Shown here in pieces: positions 25,720-34,466 of a DNA stretch of 64,000 bases. A model generated the notes under the pieces. That model did not search any database. It was not told the DNA's origin and was given only the letters and a program-made list of their open reading frames with translations. A program made the translations under genes and the position numbers. This DNA comes from Providencia alcalifaciens (GTDB lineage Bacteria > Pseudomonadota > Gammaproteobacteria > Enterobacterales > Enterobacteriaceae), in contig JAOQNJ010000001.1 of the NCBI GenBank assembly GCA_025961275.1, forward strand, positions 1,881,353-1,945,352, read 5' to 3'. Position 1 is the stretch's first letter. Every line of letters begins with the position of its first letter.

Positions 25720-26590
25720 TTATATATTACTGAAGTAACCCATAGTGGCCATGTCCAACGCTAATCCAAGTTTTTTCCTAACATCAATAGGCTTAGCTGG
25801 TGTTATTTCAAATTCCTCTGCTAATCTAATAACTCTTTTAACTAGTTTCTCATTGGAGGCCAATATTGTTTTCTTCTTGTCATACCAAATATTATCTTCT
25901 AAACCGATTCTAACACCATATCCCGAAGCCAATGATAATGTTGTTGCTTGTAATTGGTAATTTCCTAATCCAGCAAATGAACATATAACATTATTAGGTA
26001 TATTTGATAATACAGCTGATATATTTGAAAAATTACTTTGTGCACCACAATATATTACCAAGAAGAATATTAGTATAAATTTTACTGGGCAATAATCCTT
26101 TCTTAATTAAGAAACTAAGGTAATTAGCCATACCAGTATCGAAAATTTCAATCTCTGGTGAAATTAATTTTTCTTTCATTTTAGCAGATAAAAATTGAAT
26201 AGTATCTGGAGAGTTTACACTGGCTTGATTAATGAAGTTCAATGAAGACAATGTCAAACTTCCCATATCTGGCTTTAGCTCACCATCTAACTCTAAAGGT
26301 AATGCTCTTTGATAAGGATCAGTCACGTTTCGTCCACTCAAAGAAACACAAATGATAATATCTTTATTATACTTTCTAATTCCAGAAATTATTTCCCCAT
26401 AGACTTCATCAGAAACTATCGGTTTTCCTGTGATTTGATCTCTTGCATGAATATGAGCCATCGAAGCGCCACATTCCGTAGCCTCCAATACACTTTCAAC
26501 TATTTCGTTTACAGAAATAGGGACATTGTTATTCATTTCTTTAGTCGGTATCATTCCTGTTGGGGCAAAATTTAATATAAACTTATCCAT
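25720..26590 (-). pseudogene. BKACE-family beta-keto acid cleavage enzyme (DUF849), frameshifted
   Basis: N-terminal piece opens MDKFILNFAPTGMIPTKEM and has HIHARD (metal-binding histidines) and DMGSLTLSSLNF. It breaks at about 26047 with an extra base after LLGNI. The other frame continues GAQSNFSNISAVL, FAGLGNYQLQ and VRIGLEDNIWYD, the family's C-terminal signature. Combined length is about 289 aa, normal for the family. BKACEs are zinc enzymes that condense a beta-keto acid with acetyl-CoA to give acetoacetate and a new CoA ester. In this operon it could build or remove an acyl unit; the substrate is unknown. Starts 7 bases after the ribA-like stop (GAGGGTATT). Confidence 0.87.
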
Positions 26591-26597
26591 AATACCC

Positions 26598-27197
26598 TCA
26601 CTTATCCATATTTATGGTATGAGATTTTTTATTTACTTTACTTTTAAGGTACTCCTCATTTTCTTTAGTAATATATACACCCGTTGGTATTACATCATTG
26701 ACATCTATATCATGAGATAATAAACAATCAACTTTTTCAGGATTATTTGTTATTAAATTTACTGAATAAATATCCATTGATTTCAGCATTAAAGCTGCAT
26801 CATCAAAACTTCTCAGATCGTCTTTATAACCCAACATTTCATTAGCCGTAAATGTATCAAATCCTTTATTTTGTAAATCATAAGAATCTATTTTAGGATA
26901 TAACCCAATACCTCGCCCTTCCTGACGTAAATATAGGATTACTCCGTTTCCTTTCTCATTTATTTTCTTTATAGATTCCTTTAACTGAAAACCACAATCA
27001 CATCTATGTGACTCAAAAACATCACCTGTTAAACATTCAGAGTGAATTCTTATTAAAACAGGCGCTGTTTTATCTAAGTCACCTATGCTAATTGCAATAT
27101 GTTCACTATCCAGTTCTGAAAAAGTCAGAAATCTAGTTTACTTTGATGTATTTTCAATTGGAATAATGACACTCTGTCTTATTTTTATCTCTTTCAT
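26598..27197 (-). pseudogene. ribA: GTP cyclohydrolase II (RibA paralogue) with early nonsense codon
   Basis: The frame from ATG 27197 to 26598 would give 199 aa, close to E. coli RibA (196). It is interrupted only by TAA at 27138-27140 (codon 20). It contains HSECLTGDVFESHRCDC with the three zinc cysteines, LYLRQEGRGIGL, and KIDSYDLQNKGFDTFTAN. The enzyme opens GTP to the 2,5-diaminopyrimidinone precursor of riboflavin and deazaflavins, and of compounds such as toxoflavin. Being in an accessory operon with a methyltransferase and a lumazine-binding paralogue, it is probably a second, pathway-specific copy; the housekeeping ribA is not in the window. A downstream reinitiation product would lack the N-terminus. 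Confidence 0.88.
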
Positions 27198-27414
27198 TTA
27201 TCAACCTATAATTATTTAAAAGAAAAATCTCTATTTTAGCCATTCAGCATGTATACCGATTAATTTTTAATTAAATAATATAGATACCTTTCACTATTCA
27301 TAGCGATATCTACTTCCCATGCTGAAAAATATTTTTAAATATGCATATTTAATTATGCAGTTTAAGCAAGTAAAAATTTAATTCTGATGTTATAATTTAC
27401 CCCTCAATTACATT

Positions 27415-28743
27415 CTAAATCTTTAATAAAAATGAACAAATAAATGGAATAAAAAGCAATGCACAAACCATGAATACATATATATAAATAAATAAAACCA
27501 TTTGTATTAATATCAATCAAAAAAATATTAATGCAGGAATAGATTGACCAAGCATGGCATTTAATTGCATAACTGAATTATTTAATGTATTAGCTTTATA
27601 TAAACAATTCTTTTTTAATCCATAAAAAGCAATTGATGAATAACCTAAAAACTGAAATGACCTTGCGACTCCATGAATAAAACACATAAGATAAATGAGT
27701 TTGATATCATCATATACTTTATTATATACAAATGGAAATATAGATATTAAAGTTAAAAATGATGATGTTATTAAATAATATTTATTTTTTTCACTCTAGG
27801 TAAAACATTCGCAGCTATAGGCTTTGCAATAATATTCCCTATGAAAATAAAAACAATACATGATCCACTCATTAGTGGTGTGTAATTAAAAGTAGATATT
27901 AATGACAATACAAAAAAAACAGGAAAACAATAAATAGCTATTCTAAAATAGCTTCCATGAACAATATTTATTCTAAAAAAATCATTAGCTAAAAGATTAG
28001 AATCAAATATTTTATTGTTTTTTTTTGATTAAAATAACATATAAAAAGAAAAATGATGCCAATAGTGAAACTATTGATAATGTCAAATACCCCATTGTTG
28101 TAAGAGCAAAAAAAGAAAAAATAGACAACACCAGAAAAGACCAAATTAAATATGATGACAAATCAATTCTATCCCTATCATTCAAATAAAAATCGTCATC
28201 TGACAACCACTTTGAAGATATTAGCAATATAAATAAAGATAGTAATAAAATAAAATAAAATACATATTTCCAATTGTAAGCCTGAGTAATATATCCGCCT
28301 ATAACAGGTGCAAAAAGAGCAGGCCAGATTAAAAAAGTCATTACAATTGGAATATTCTCTTTATCTGTTTTACTGAGAACCAATGTTCTACCTATTGGTA
28401 CAACTAAAGCGCCACCAAAACCTTGCAACATTCTACTGATAGATAATAAATAGATATTACTACTTACACTACAAAAAAAAGAAGCAACAAAGAAGATAAT
28501 CATACCAATCATAAATTTATTTTTGGCACTTACATTCCCCCAAAAAATCATATTTATAGGTGTAAATAAGGCTAAAGAAAAAACATAAGATGATATTGAT
28601 ATTGTAGTGATTTCTATTGGTGATTTTAAATCATTTGATATATCTATTAAAACAGGAGTAAATATTGTTGCATCTAATACTTCCAAAAAAAATACAGCAG
28701 ATACTATAAATATATCTAATTTATTACGAATAATTTTACTCAT
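27415..28743 (-). pseudogene. MFS drug/metabolite exporter (DHA-type), two frameshifts and one nonsense codon
   Basis: First piece (28743-28012) gives 243 aa with MFS motifs (LDATIFTPVLIDI, SRMLQGFGGALVVPIGRTLVL). It stops just after A9 (28018-28026). With A8 it continues FRINIVHGSYFR and PLMSGSCIVFIFIGNIIAKPIAANVLPRVKK. A second shift at A7 (27785-27791) leads on to NKYYLITSSF through GQSIPALIFF, then TGA at 27517-27519 and a final hydrophobic segment ending at 27415. Reconstructed length about 442 aa. Likely exporter of the operon's product. Begins two bases past the GGT-like stop. Confidence 0.85.
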
Positions 28744-28744
28744 T

Positions 28745-30298
28745 CTAATTACCTAGCGCTACACCATGTCCTCTCGGATCAGATACGGAAAAAAGCAAAC
28801 CACTTTTCTTGTTAATACCCGCAAGTTGAACGACACCCAGCTTATTACTAAGGCCACCAGTACTCGTAAAAGGTGCCTCAACATCTTTATCTTCTGCTAA
28901 ATATGTTATTTTTTTAGTTTTTGAATGGTATCCAAGATTAACAAACCTAGGCTCTGATATTGCATCATAAGGTTGGAAATTTTCAGAAATTATTTTATTG
29001 ATAATAAATGATAATGTTTGTGATTGCACAGGACCACCTGCAGCTCCTATCACAAAGCTCATATTATCAGATTCGACAATTATGCAATTATTAGTATGCT
29101 TGACAGGAGAATAGCTTTTAAAATCATCTATCCTCCTACTTTCATTAAATGCATAACATCGATTAGATAACAAAATACCTGTATTTTCCACCTCAAAAAT
29201 TGCTCCTAACGGCGTAAAGATTGAGTTAGTTACTCCTATTAAATCACCCTCTAGATTAACACCAGCAATAAAAATAGTATGACTTTGCTTATGCCTGATA
29301 TCTTTCTCTTCTAAAGTGTCATTTTCGATCATATCAAATAATAATAAGGCTGCCTCCTTAATATTACATTCGTAGCTGATTATGTCATACCTCATACTAT
29401 CTGCCGTATCCTCTATATATGGAACAAGTTTGAAAATTTTTTTGTAATCTATTTCTTTATTTTTATTTGTAAATATTTCATATATTTTTAGAAATAGAAA
29501 TAACTCTAACCAAGGGCTATTTGAACCATGACAAAACACCTCACTACCCAGAAAATTTATTTTTTTAACCTCACTGTAATTTTGGACTGAAATGTGTAAA
29601 ATCAGATTCAGAATATAGTCTATTATCATACCTATCTATTTGATTATAAACTTCATTAGCCAGTCTACCTTTATAAAAATCATTAAATCCAACCTGAGAT
29701 ACTCTTTTCATCATATTAATAAATGAATTATTTACATGCTTCCCTCCATAAAATAACTCCCCCCATTCTTTTAATTTTGTAGCCTGTGAAAACTCCAACT
29801 TAGCTTTCTTAAACAAAAACTCAAAACAAGGAATATTAATAAACCCTTTATCAAAATCATTTTTAATTAATGTTTCAATCATCCTTACAAGATCAACATC
29901 AGCCTCTTTAACTAAAGTTTCAAATGCGTAAGGTGCGCCATAAACCATAGTACAATAAATACCTCTTTTTGGAATTGTACTTAATCCTTTTTCTTCATAG
30001 GATATTCTATTTTGATACGTACCTGTTTTTCCGGTGCCATTAATAATAGATATTTCACCTTTATTCTTTTTTATTATTATAGCATCTCCACCAAGACCGC
30101 AAAGATGTGGTAAATTAAAGAACAAAGACATGCCTATTTTTATTACACTACTATATAATGAATGTTCGTCCCCACCGCTAAGTGCATATTCATTTATGCC
30201 TAATAAAGTTGATTTATAGTGAGGTGAAGCGAAGCAAACAGAATGACCAAATGCTATATTAGATACTATTTGTCCTTATTTATTTTATGTTTACTCAT
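28745..30298 (-). pseudogene. Gamma-glutamyltranspeptidase-like protein, at least two frameshifts
   Basis: Reconstructed from ATG 30298: a first frameshift at about 30269 (AAA for AAAA), then CFASPHYKSTLLGIN and LPHLCGLGGDAIII. A second frameshift at about 29587 leads to the C-terminal half. That half holds SHTIFIAGVNLEG, where the T aligns with the catalytic threonine of GGT by the spacing to the glycine, then NTGILLSNR and the oxyanion-hole-like GAAGGPVQSQT. About 517 aa. No obvious signal peptide, unlike secreted GGTs, so an intracellular role in handling a gamma-glutamyl intermediate is possible. First gene of the decayed operon. Confidence 0.82.
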
Positions 30299-30736
30299 AA
30301 CAAATAAACATGTTAATATAATTGAAGATTAAGTAAACGACATTAAAAAAATAAATCCGTGATAAATATCTCAATAAAATAAAATATTCAAATTACCGCA
30401 ATAAATAAATCACTTTAAACTTTAAGATATACAACAATGAATCAAACCAATATATTAATACGTATCAATTTACATATTATAATTTAAATAATAAACCCCA
30501 ATTACTATTCTAAATGATATTAAATAAAACAGTTGACATCCATCAAAGACTATCCAAACATTTACCTTCATGTTTATTTTATGATAAAAATGGATTATTG
30601 CATGCTATTTCACTTAAATACTCATCAAATAGGGAATTACTTATCTTCCAATCAAAAAATATCATATTACTTTCTATTATTAAATAGAGTCAGTAGGATA
30701 AGATTAATACATACTGTTTTTAACGCTATTTTTTAA
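30299..30736. other. 438-bp AT-rich divergent region
   Basis: Lies between the minus-strand operon and the plus-strand Tsx-like gene, so it should hold both promoters. Extremely AT-rich. A 67-codon frame at 30533-30736 is open but has random-looking composition and no ribosome site. It ends in a TAA that is in frame with, and directly before, the Tsx-like coding sequence. Confidence 0.5.
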
Positions 30737-31492
30737 AAATCAATAAATCTGTTATTAATTACGTTAATATTTTTAACATATAATGTTCAAGCAAGTGATT
30801 TTATTAATTTTCAATCAATTGATACCAGTCTTTACCTACAATTAGAAAATAAAATTGATCCCCAAAAAACAATTTCTCCCATCGTAGAATCTTTTGGTGA
30901 TTATAAAATTGGCGATATGTATGTTTATAGCATTTGGCAAAATTCGCTGCAACGTAGTTATCAAGGGGATAAAAGCACCTATTACTACAAATTTGTCCCT
31001 AGGCTCAGCGTCAGTAAGATGACAGGGTATGATCTTTCCTATGGTGCATTCAAAGATTTACTCTTTGCTCAGTGGATTGCCAAAACAAAAAACGAAAAAT
31101 ACGATTTTTTCTCAGGTTTCAGCCTAGATTGGCAAATTCCTGGGTTTAGTTGGCTTCGTACTCTATTTTATTTTGAGAATAATGCCAAAGGAAATTGGAA
31201 CGATCAGCGAATTCATATCGACTATGACATTCCTTTCAATAATCAATTTGGCGATTTTCGGATCGTAGGGACGTTAGATTATACACTTGGGTTACACGAT
31301 AATCCTGAAATGTTGGAATTCAAGCCAGAGCTACATTATGACTTGGGGAAAGAACTGGGCTATCAACCAGGTCATTTATGGACAGGCGTTGTTCTGAATA
31401 CGACTAAGAATAAGTACAAAATAAAAGATACACCTTACTATCACGCGAACCAATTCAGCTATGGTGTGTTTATTCGATATAGTTTTTTCTAA
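30737..31492 (+). pseudogene. Tsx-family outer-membrane channel protein lacking a visible start codon
   Basis: The open frame begins after TAA 30734-30736 and reads KSINLLLITLIFLTYNVQA then SDF, a good signal peptide but without ATG, GTG or TTG. The first usable ATG (30917) falls inside the mature protein. The mature part has barrel strands in the Tsx/OmpK style (YKIGDMYVYSIW, WLRTLFYFENNAKGNWND, HIDYDIPF, PELHYDLGKELGY, NKYKI) and ends in F as outer-membrane barrels do. Tsx-type channels pass nucleosides across the outer membrane. It is divergent from the decayed operon. Either the start has mutated or a rare ATA/CTG start is used. Confidence 0.65.
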
Positions 31493-31611
31493 TATTCACA
31501 TGAAATAGCATCGTTTTAGTCAAAATAGTTATTTTGATGATGGATTAATACAATACTTAATTAAGTTGATTGTTTATTGCTCTTTTGGGGCTAAAAAAAC
31601 AATCAGCAATA

Positions 31612-31866
31612 GTCTCTAGTGTCCTGCTGGACAACTATTTTAGATGAGAATCTTATCTAGAGTTATTTTCAATCATGAATCTGACTTCTACTCTAGCTTC
31701 TCTATCACCTTTCTTTGTCGGAGCAATTAAAGATAATTCTGGTCGTTTTACTCCAGCTTTCCTCATTACCGCTATACCCGTATGTATTATATTTGTCGTC
31801 ACATTAATAATGAAACCGTATTATCAAAAAATACGTTTAATCGACAGCGCCAACTCACTCTATTGA
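31612..31866 (+). pseudogene. 3' remnant of an MFS transporter gene
   Basis: Reads SSVLLDNYF-R-stop-ESYLELFSIMNLTSTLASLSPFF and on to TLIMKP, matching the C-terminus of the intact MFS protein at 21426-22676 (SSVLLSNYFGRGPYLELFS...). An in-frame TGA sits at 31645-31647 and nothing recognisable remains upstream. It ends 43 bases before the flavin monooxygenase gene, so the two probably once formed an operon. Confidence 0.72.
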
Positions 31867-32331
31867 AATTATAGATAAATTAAAACAGCCCACAAACAAG
31901 GAAATAGTGATGTCAAAAAAAGAGTTTGGTATATTCCTGCCCATTGCTAAAGGCGGATGGATTATCTCCAAAAACACACCAGCATTAGATGCGTCTTATA
32001 AACAAAATCGAGAGGCGGCAATTATCGCTGATCAAATAGGCCTTGATTTCATTATGTCTATGGGGAAATGGCGCGGTTTCGGGGGAGAAACAGACCATTG
32101 GGGTAGCTCACTAGAATCTGTCACAATGATGGCGGGTATTGCTGAAGTCACTCACCATGCTAAGTTGATCGCCACTGCTCATGCTGGACTACACAATCCC
32201 GCAGTGACTGCCAAAATGATCACCACACTTGATCATATCAGCCAAGGCCGCGCTGGCCTGAATATTGTGATCTGCTTTAATCAAACAGGACACTTTAATA
32301 ATGGAATATAATCCAATTATTGAGGTGTTAA

Positions 32332-32619
32332 ATGAAAAAACGAACAAACAGGTTTTATACTACTGAGTTTAAGCAAGAAGCGGTCGCATTAGTCACCGAA
32401 CAAGGTTATAGCGTCCCAAAAGCGGCAGCTTCATTAGGGATCACCGATAAATTACTTTATAACTGGAAAGCAAAATTCGATGCTGAACAATCCGGTAGCA
32501 GCTTGAATGCCGATGAGAGAGCTGAGCTATTAAGGCTTCGAAAAGAAAATAAAGAACTTAGGATGGAGAAAGAGATCCTAAAAAAAGCCAGCGCCCTCCT
32601 GCTAAAGGAAACCAAGTAG
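32332..32619 (+). CDS. IS3-family transposase OrfA
   Basis: 95 aa. N-terminal helix-turn-helix (YTTEFKQEAVALVTEQGYSVPKAAASLGITDKLLYNWKAKF) for end binding, then a leucine-zipper region (about 62-92, LRLRKENKELRMEKEILKK) for multimerisation. The run CTA AAA AAA G at 32578-32587 can shift ribosomes by -1 so that OrfA continues into the orfB frame (SQRPPAKGNQ...), making the OrfAB transposase. Confidence 0.93.
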   Translation: MKKRTNRFYTTEFKQEAVALVTEQGYSVPKAAASLGITDKLLYNWKAKFDAEQSGSSLNADERAELLRLRKENKELRMEKEILKKASALLLKETK

Positions 32620-32657
32620 CGTTTAAAACGATTAAGCAATTATCTTCACAGTTTCCC

Positions 32658-33482
32658 GTGCTGAAGCTCTGCAAGTTAATGAAAATAAGTCGTTCTGCCT
32701 ACTATGCTTGGCTTAAACGCCCAGCAAAATTGATCACCGCAGAACAACTTAGCCTGTACCGCAGAGCCAAAGCTATCTTTGAACAGAGTCGAAATAGCTT
32801 AGGTTATAGAACGTTACGTAAACGGTTATGCAAAGAGGGCTTTAGCGTGAGTGCTTATGGCGTTCAAAAGCTAATGGCTCAGCTTGGCCTAGTCGTCACT
32901 CAGCGCGTTGCTTACAAAGTCACCACAAAACGCAAACACAGTGATGCCGTAGCCGATAATTTGCTCAATCAAAATTTTAATCCTCACGCACCTAACGAAG
33001 TGTGGGCGGGTGATGTGACCTATTTAAAAACAGGGGAAGGCTGGATGTATTTAGCCATCGTGATGGACTTATACTCACGCCGTATTGTGGGTTGGCATAT
33101 CGATAAACGAATGACGGCAGATTTAGTCAGTAAAGCCTTGATGAAAGCGTATAACTTACGCCAGCCCGAAAAAGGCTTAGTCTTTCATAGTGATAGAGGC
33201 TCTCAATATACGAGTAAGCGATATCGCCGCTTGCTAACAAGCTATGGTATCAGGGCAAGCATGGGTGATGTTGGAGCCTGTTGGGATAACGCCGTTGTAG
33301 AACGATTTTTTGGCAGTTTAAAACACGATTGGGTACTGAAAATCCCTCAGCCGACTCGGAAACAGATGAAAGAAGATGTTATCGCGTATATGCGCTATTA
33401 CAACCTAGAAAGGTTTCATACTGCCAACGGTGATCTGTCCCCAATTGAGTATGAACAAAATTCCTTAAGAAAAGTGTCCTGA
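32658..33482 (+). CDS. IS3-family transposase OrfB (DDE integrase domain)
   Basis: 274 aa from GTG 32658. HTH_21-type region, then the integrase core: VWAGDVTYL (first D), VFHSDRGSQYTS (second D), and WDNAVVERFFGSLKHDW (E). It is complete to its C-terminal YNLERFHTANGDLSPIEYE. It would act mainly as the C-terminal part of an OrfAB fusion made by frameshifting. Confidence 0.94.
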   Translation: MLKLCKLMKISRSAYYAWLKRPAKLITAEQLSLYRRAKAIFEQSRNSLGYRTLRKRLCKEGFSVSAYGVQKLMAQLGLVVTQRVAYKVTTKRKHSDAVADNLLNQNFNPHAPNEVWAGDVTYLKTGEGWMYLAIVMDLYSRRIVGWHIDKRMTADLVSKALMKAYNLRQPEKGLVFHSDRGSQYTSKRYRRLLTSYGIRASMGDVGACWDNAVVERFFGSLKHDWVLKIPQPTRKQMKEDVIAYMRYYNLERFHTANGDLSPIEYEQNSLRKVS

Positions 33483-34370
33483 TTTAGTTGCGCAGAACAT
33501 TGTGTCTGGCTCTTTCAAAGATGAATTTGAGCAAATGGGCGAATGGGATGGCAGTCTGGATCATGACCTGCGCTATACAATGACGGAAGAGTGGACACAA
33601 TTAATCAAAAGGCTTTGGCGTGAAAAACAAGTTAACCATGAAGGAACCTATTTTCAGTTGAAAGACTGTGTATCTGACCCTAAACCGTTTTCATTACCTC
33701 GTCCTTATCTGGTTTGTGCTGGCCAATCCAAACGAGGCCTCCATTTCAGTGCACGTCATGCTGATGCCTGTTTTATCGGGGGCAAAGATGAAGCAGAAAC
33801 CCGTAAAATCAGCTTGAGCGCCAAACGAATCGCATCAGAGTACAACACAACGACTAAAACTTTCTGCATGTGTACGGTCATTTGTGCCGAAACTGATTCC
33901 AATGCTAACACTCTCGCTGAGTTTTATCGCCAAGGTTTAGATGTGGAAGCTGTCCGAAATATGATACACAGTTTTGGTATTAATATAGATGGCAAAAGCA
34001 ATGCCATGGTTGAACGATCACAAAATGCTTTCATGACTCATAAGGCTATCGGCAAACCAGACACTTGCTATAAGCAACTCTCAGATTTACTACGCACCTG
34101 TGAATTGGATGGCGTGATGTTAATCTTTCCTGATTATATTAAGGGATTAAACATATTCAGTGAGCAGATCCTACCCAAATTGAAGAGTGAGTTTGGCTAA
34201 TTCACCTATAGCCATCATCTTTCAAAAAAATGATATTTCTTTGAAAAATGAGAAACCTTATATGAATAGTTTCTCATTTATGATTAATAAGTTAAAACCG
34301 TTCCTTAAATAATCCCACTGACTGATGAGAAAATACAACAACGCCACATCTTGAAGGATCACCGGGATAA

Positions 34371-34466
34371 TCCCCTAAATAATTTTTCTATCACTAACCT
34401 AAAAAAGAGCAAACCCGAATCACATAGGTAGCGATGTGACTCAGGTGATGAATGCAACCGATAAGG
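34371..34466. repeat. Degenerate ERIC-like element
   Basis: CTAAATAATTT near 34374 and, further on, GAATCACATAGG..ATGTGACTCAGGTGATGAATG (about 34419-34453) resemble the left end and central palindrome of the enterobacterial ERIC repeat. The middle is eroded. It ends against the 3' end of ybbP. Confidence 0.4.

Larger units (their letters stand above)
32268..33499 (+). mobile_element. IS3-family insertion sequence, 1232 bp, with 3-bp target duplication
   Basis: Ends are TGATCTGC...AGGACACTTTA (32268-32297) and the reverse complement of TGTTCTGC...AGGACACTTTT (33470-33499): imperfect terminal inverted repeats of about 30 bp with the family's TG...CA tips. The target duplication TTG occurs at 32265-32267 and 33500-33502. 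It contains orfA and orfB in overlapping frames. Both ORFs look intact, so it may still be active. Inserted in the LLM monooxygenase gene. Confidence 0.93.
31910..34200 (+). pseudogene. LLM-class flavin-dependent monooxygenase (RutA-like) split by an IS3-family element
   Basis: The 5' part (31910-32267) encodes FGIFLPIAKGGWIISKN, LRGFGG-like KWRGFGGETDHW, and DHISQGRAGLNIV. The 3' part (33503-34200) continues SGSFKDEFEQMGEWDG, FQLKDCVSDPKP and LVCAGQSKRGLHFSA. Removing 32268-33502 (the element plus one TTG) rejoins them exactly at AAT ATT GTG TCT. The joined protein would be about 351 aa, close to pyrimidine oxygenase RutA and related FMN-reductase-dependent enzymes of this class. Those insert oxygen into heterocycles or C-S bonds. 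Start taken at ATG 31910 after AAGGAAATAGTG. Clearly inactivated by the insertion. Confidence 0.88.

Noticed and set aside
24311..27197. Toxoflavin-type cluster (methyltransferase plus GTP cyclohydrolase II)
   Set aside because: Two enzyme classes fit, but no RibD-like deaminase/reductase or other tox genes are present, while BKACE, GGT-like and RibE-like genes are extra. The product is better left unnamed.
24311..30298. All frameshifts in the operon as sequencing errors
   Set aside because: Two lesions are clean nonsense codons and several shifts are outside homopolymers, and neighbouring genes are error-free. Error remains possible for the A7-A9 tracts only.
30533..30736. 67-aa plus-strand frame before the Tsx-like gene
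   Set aside because: AT-driven composition, no ribosome site and no family features; treated as non-coding.
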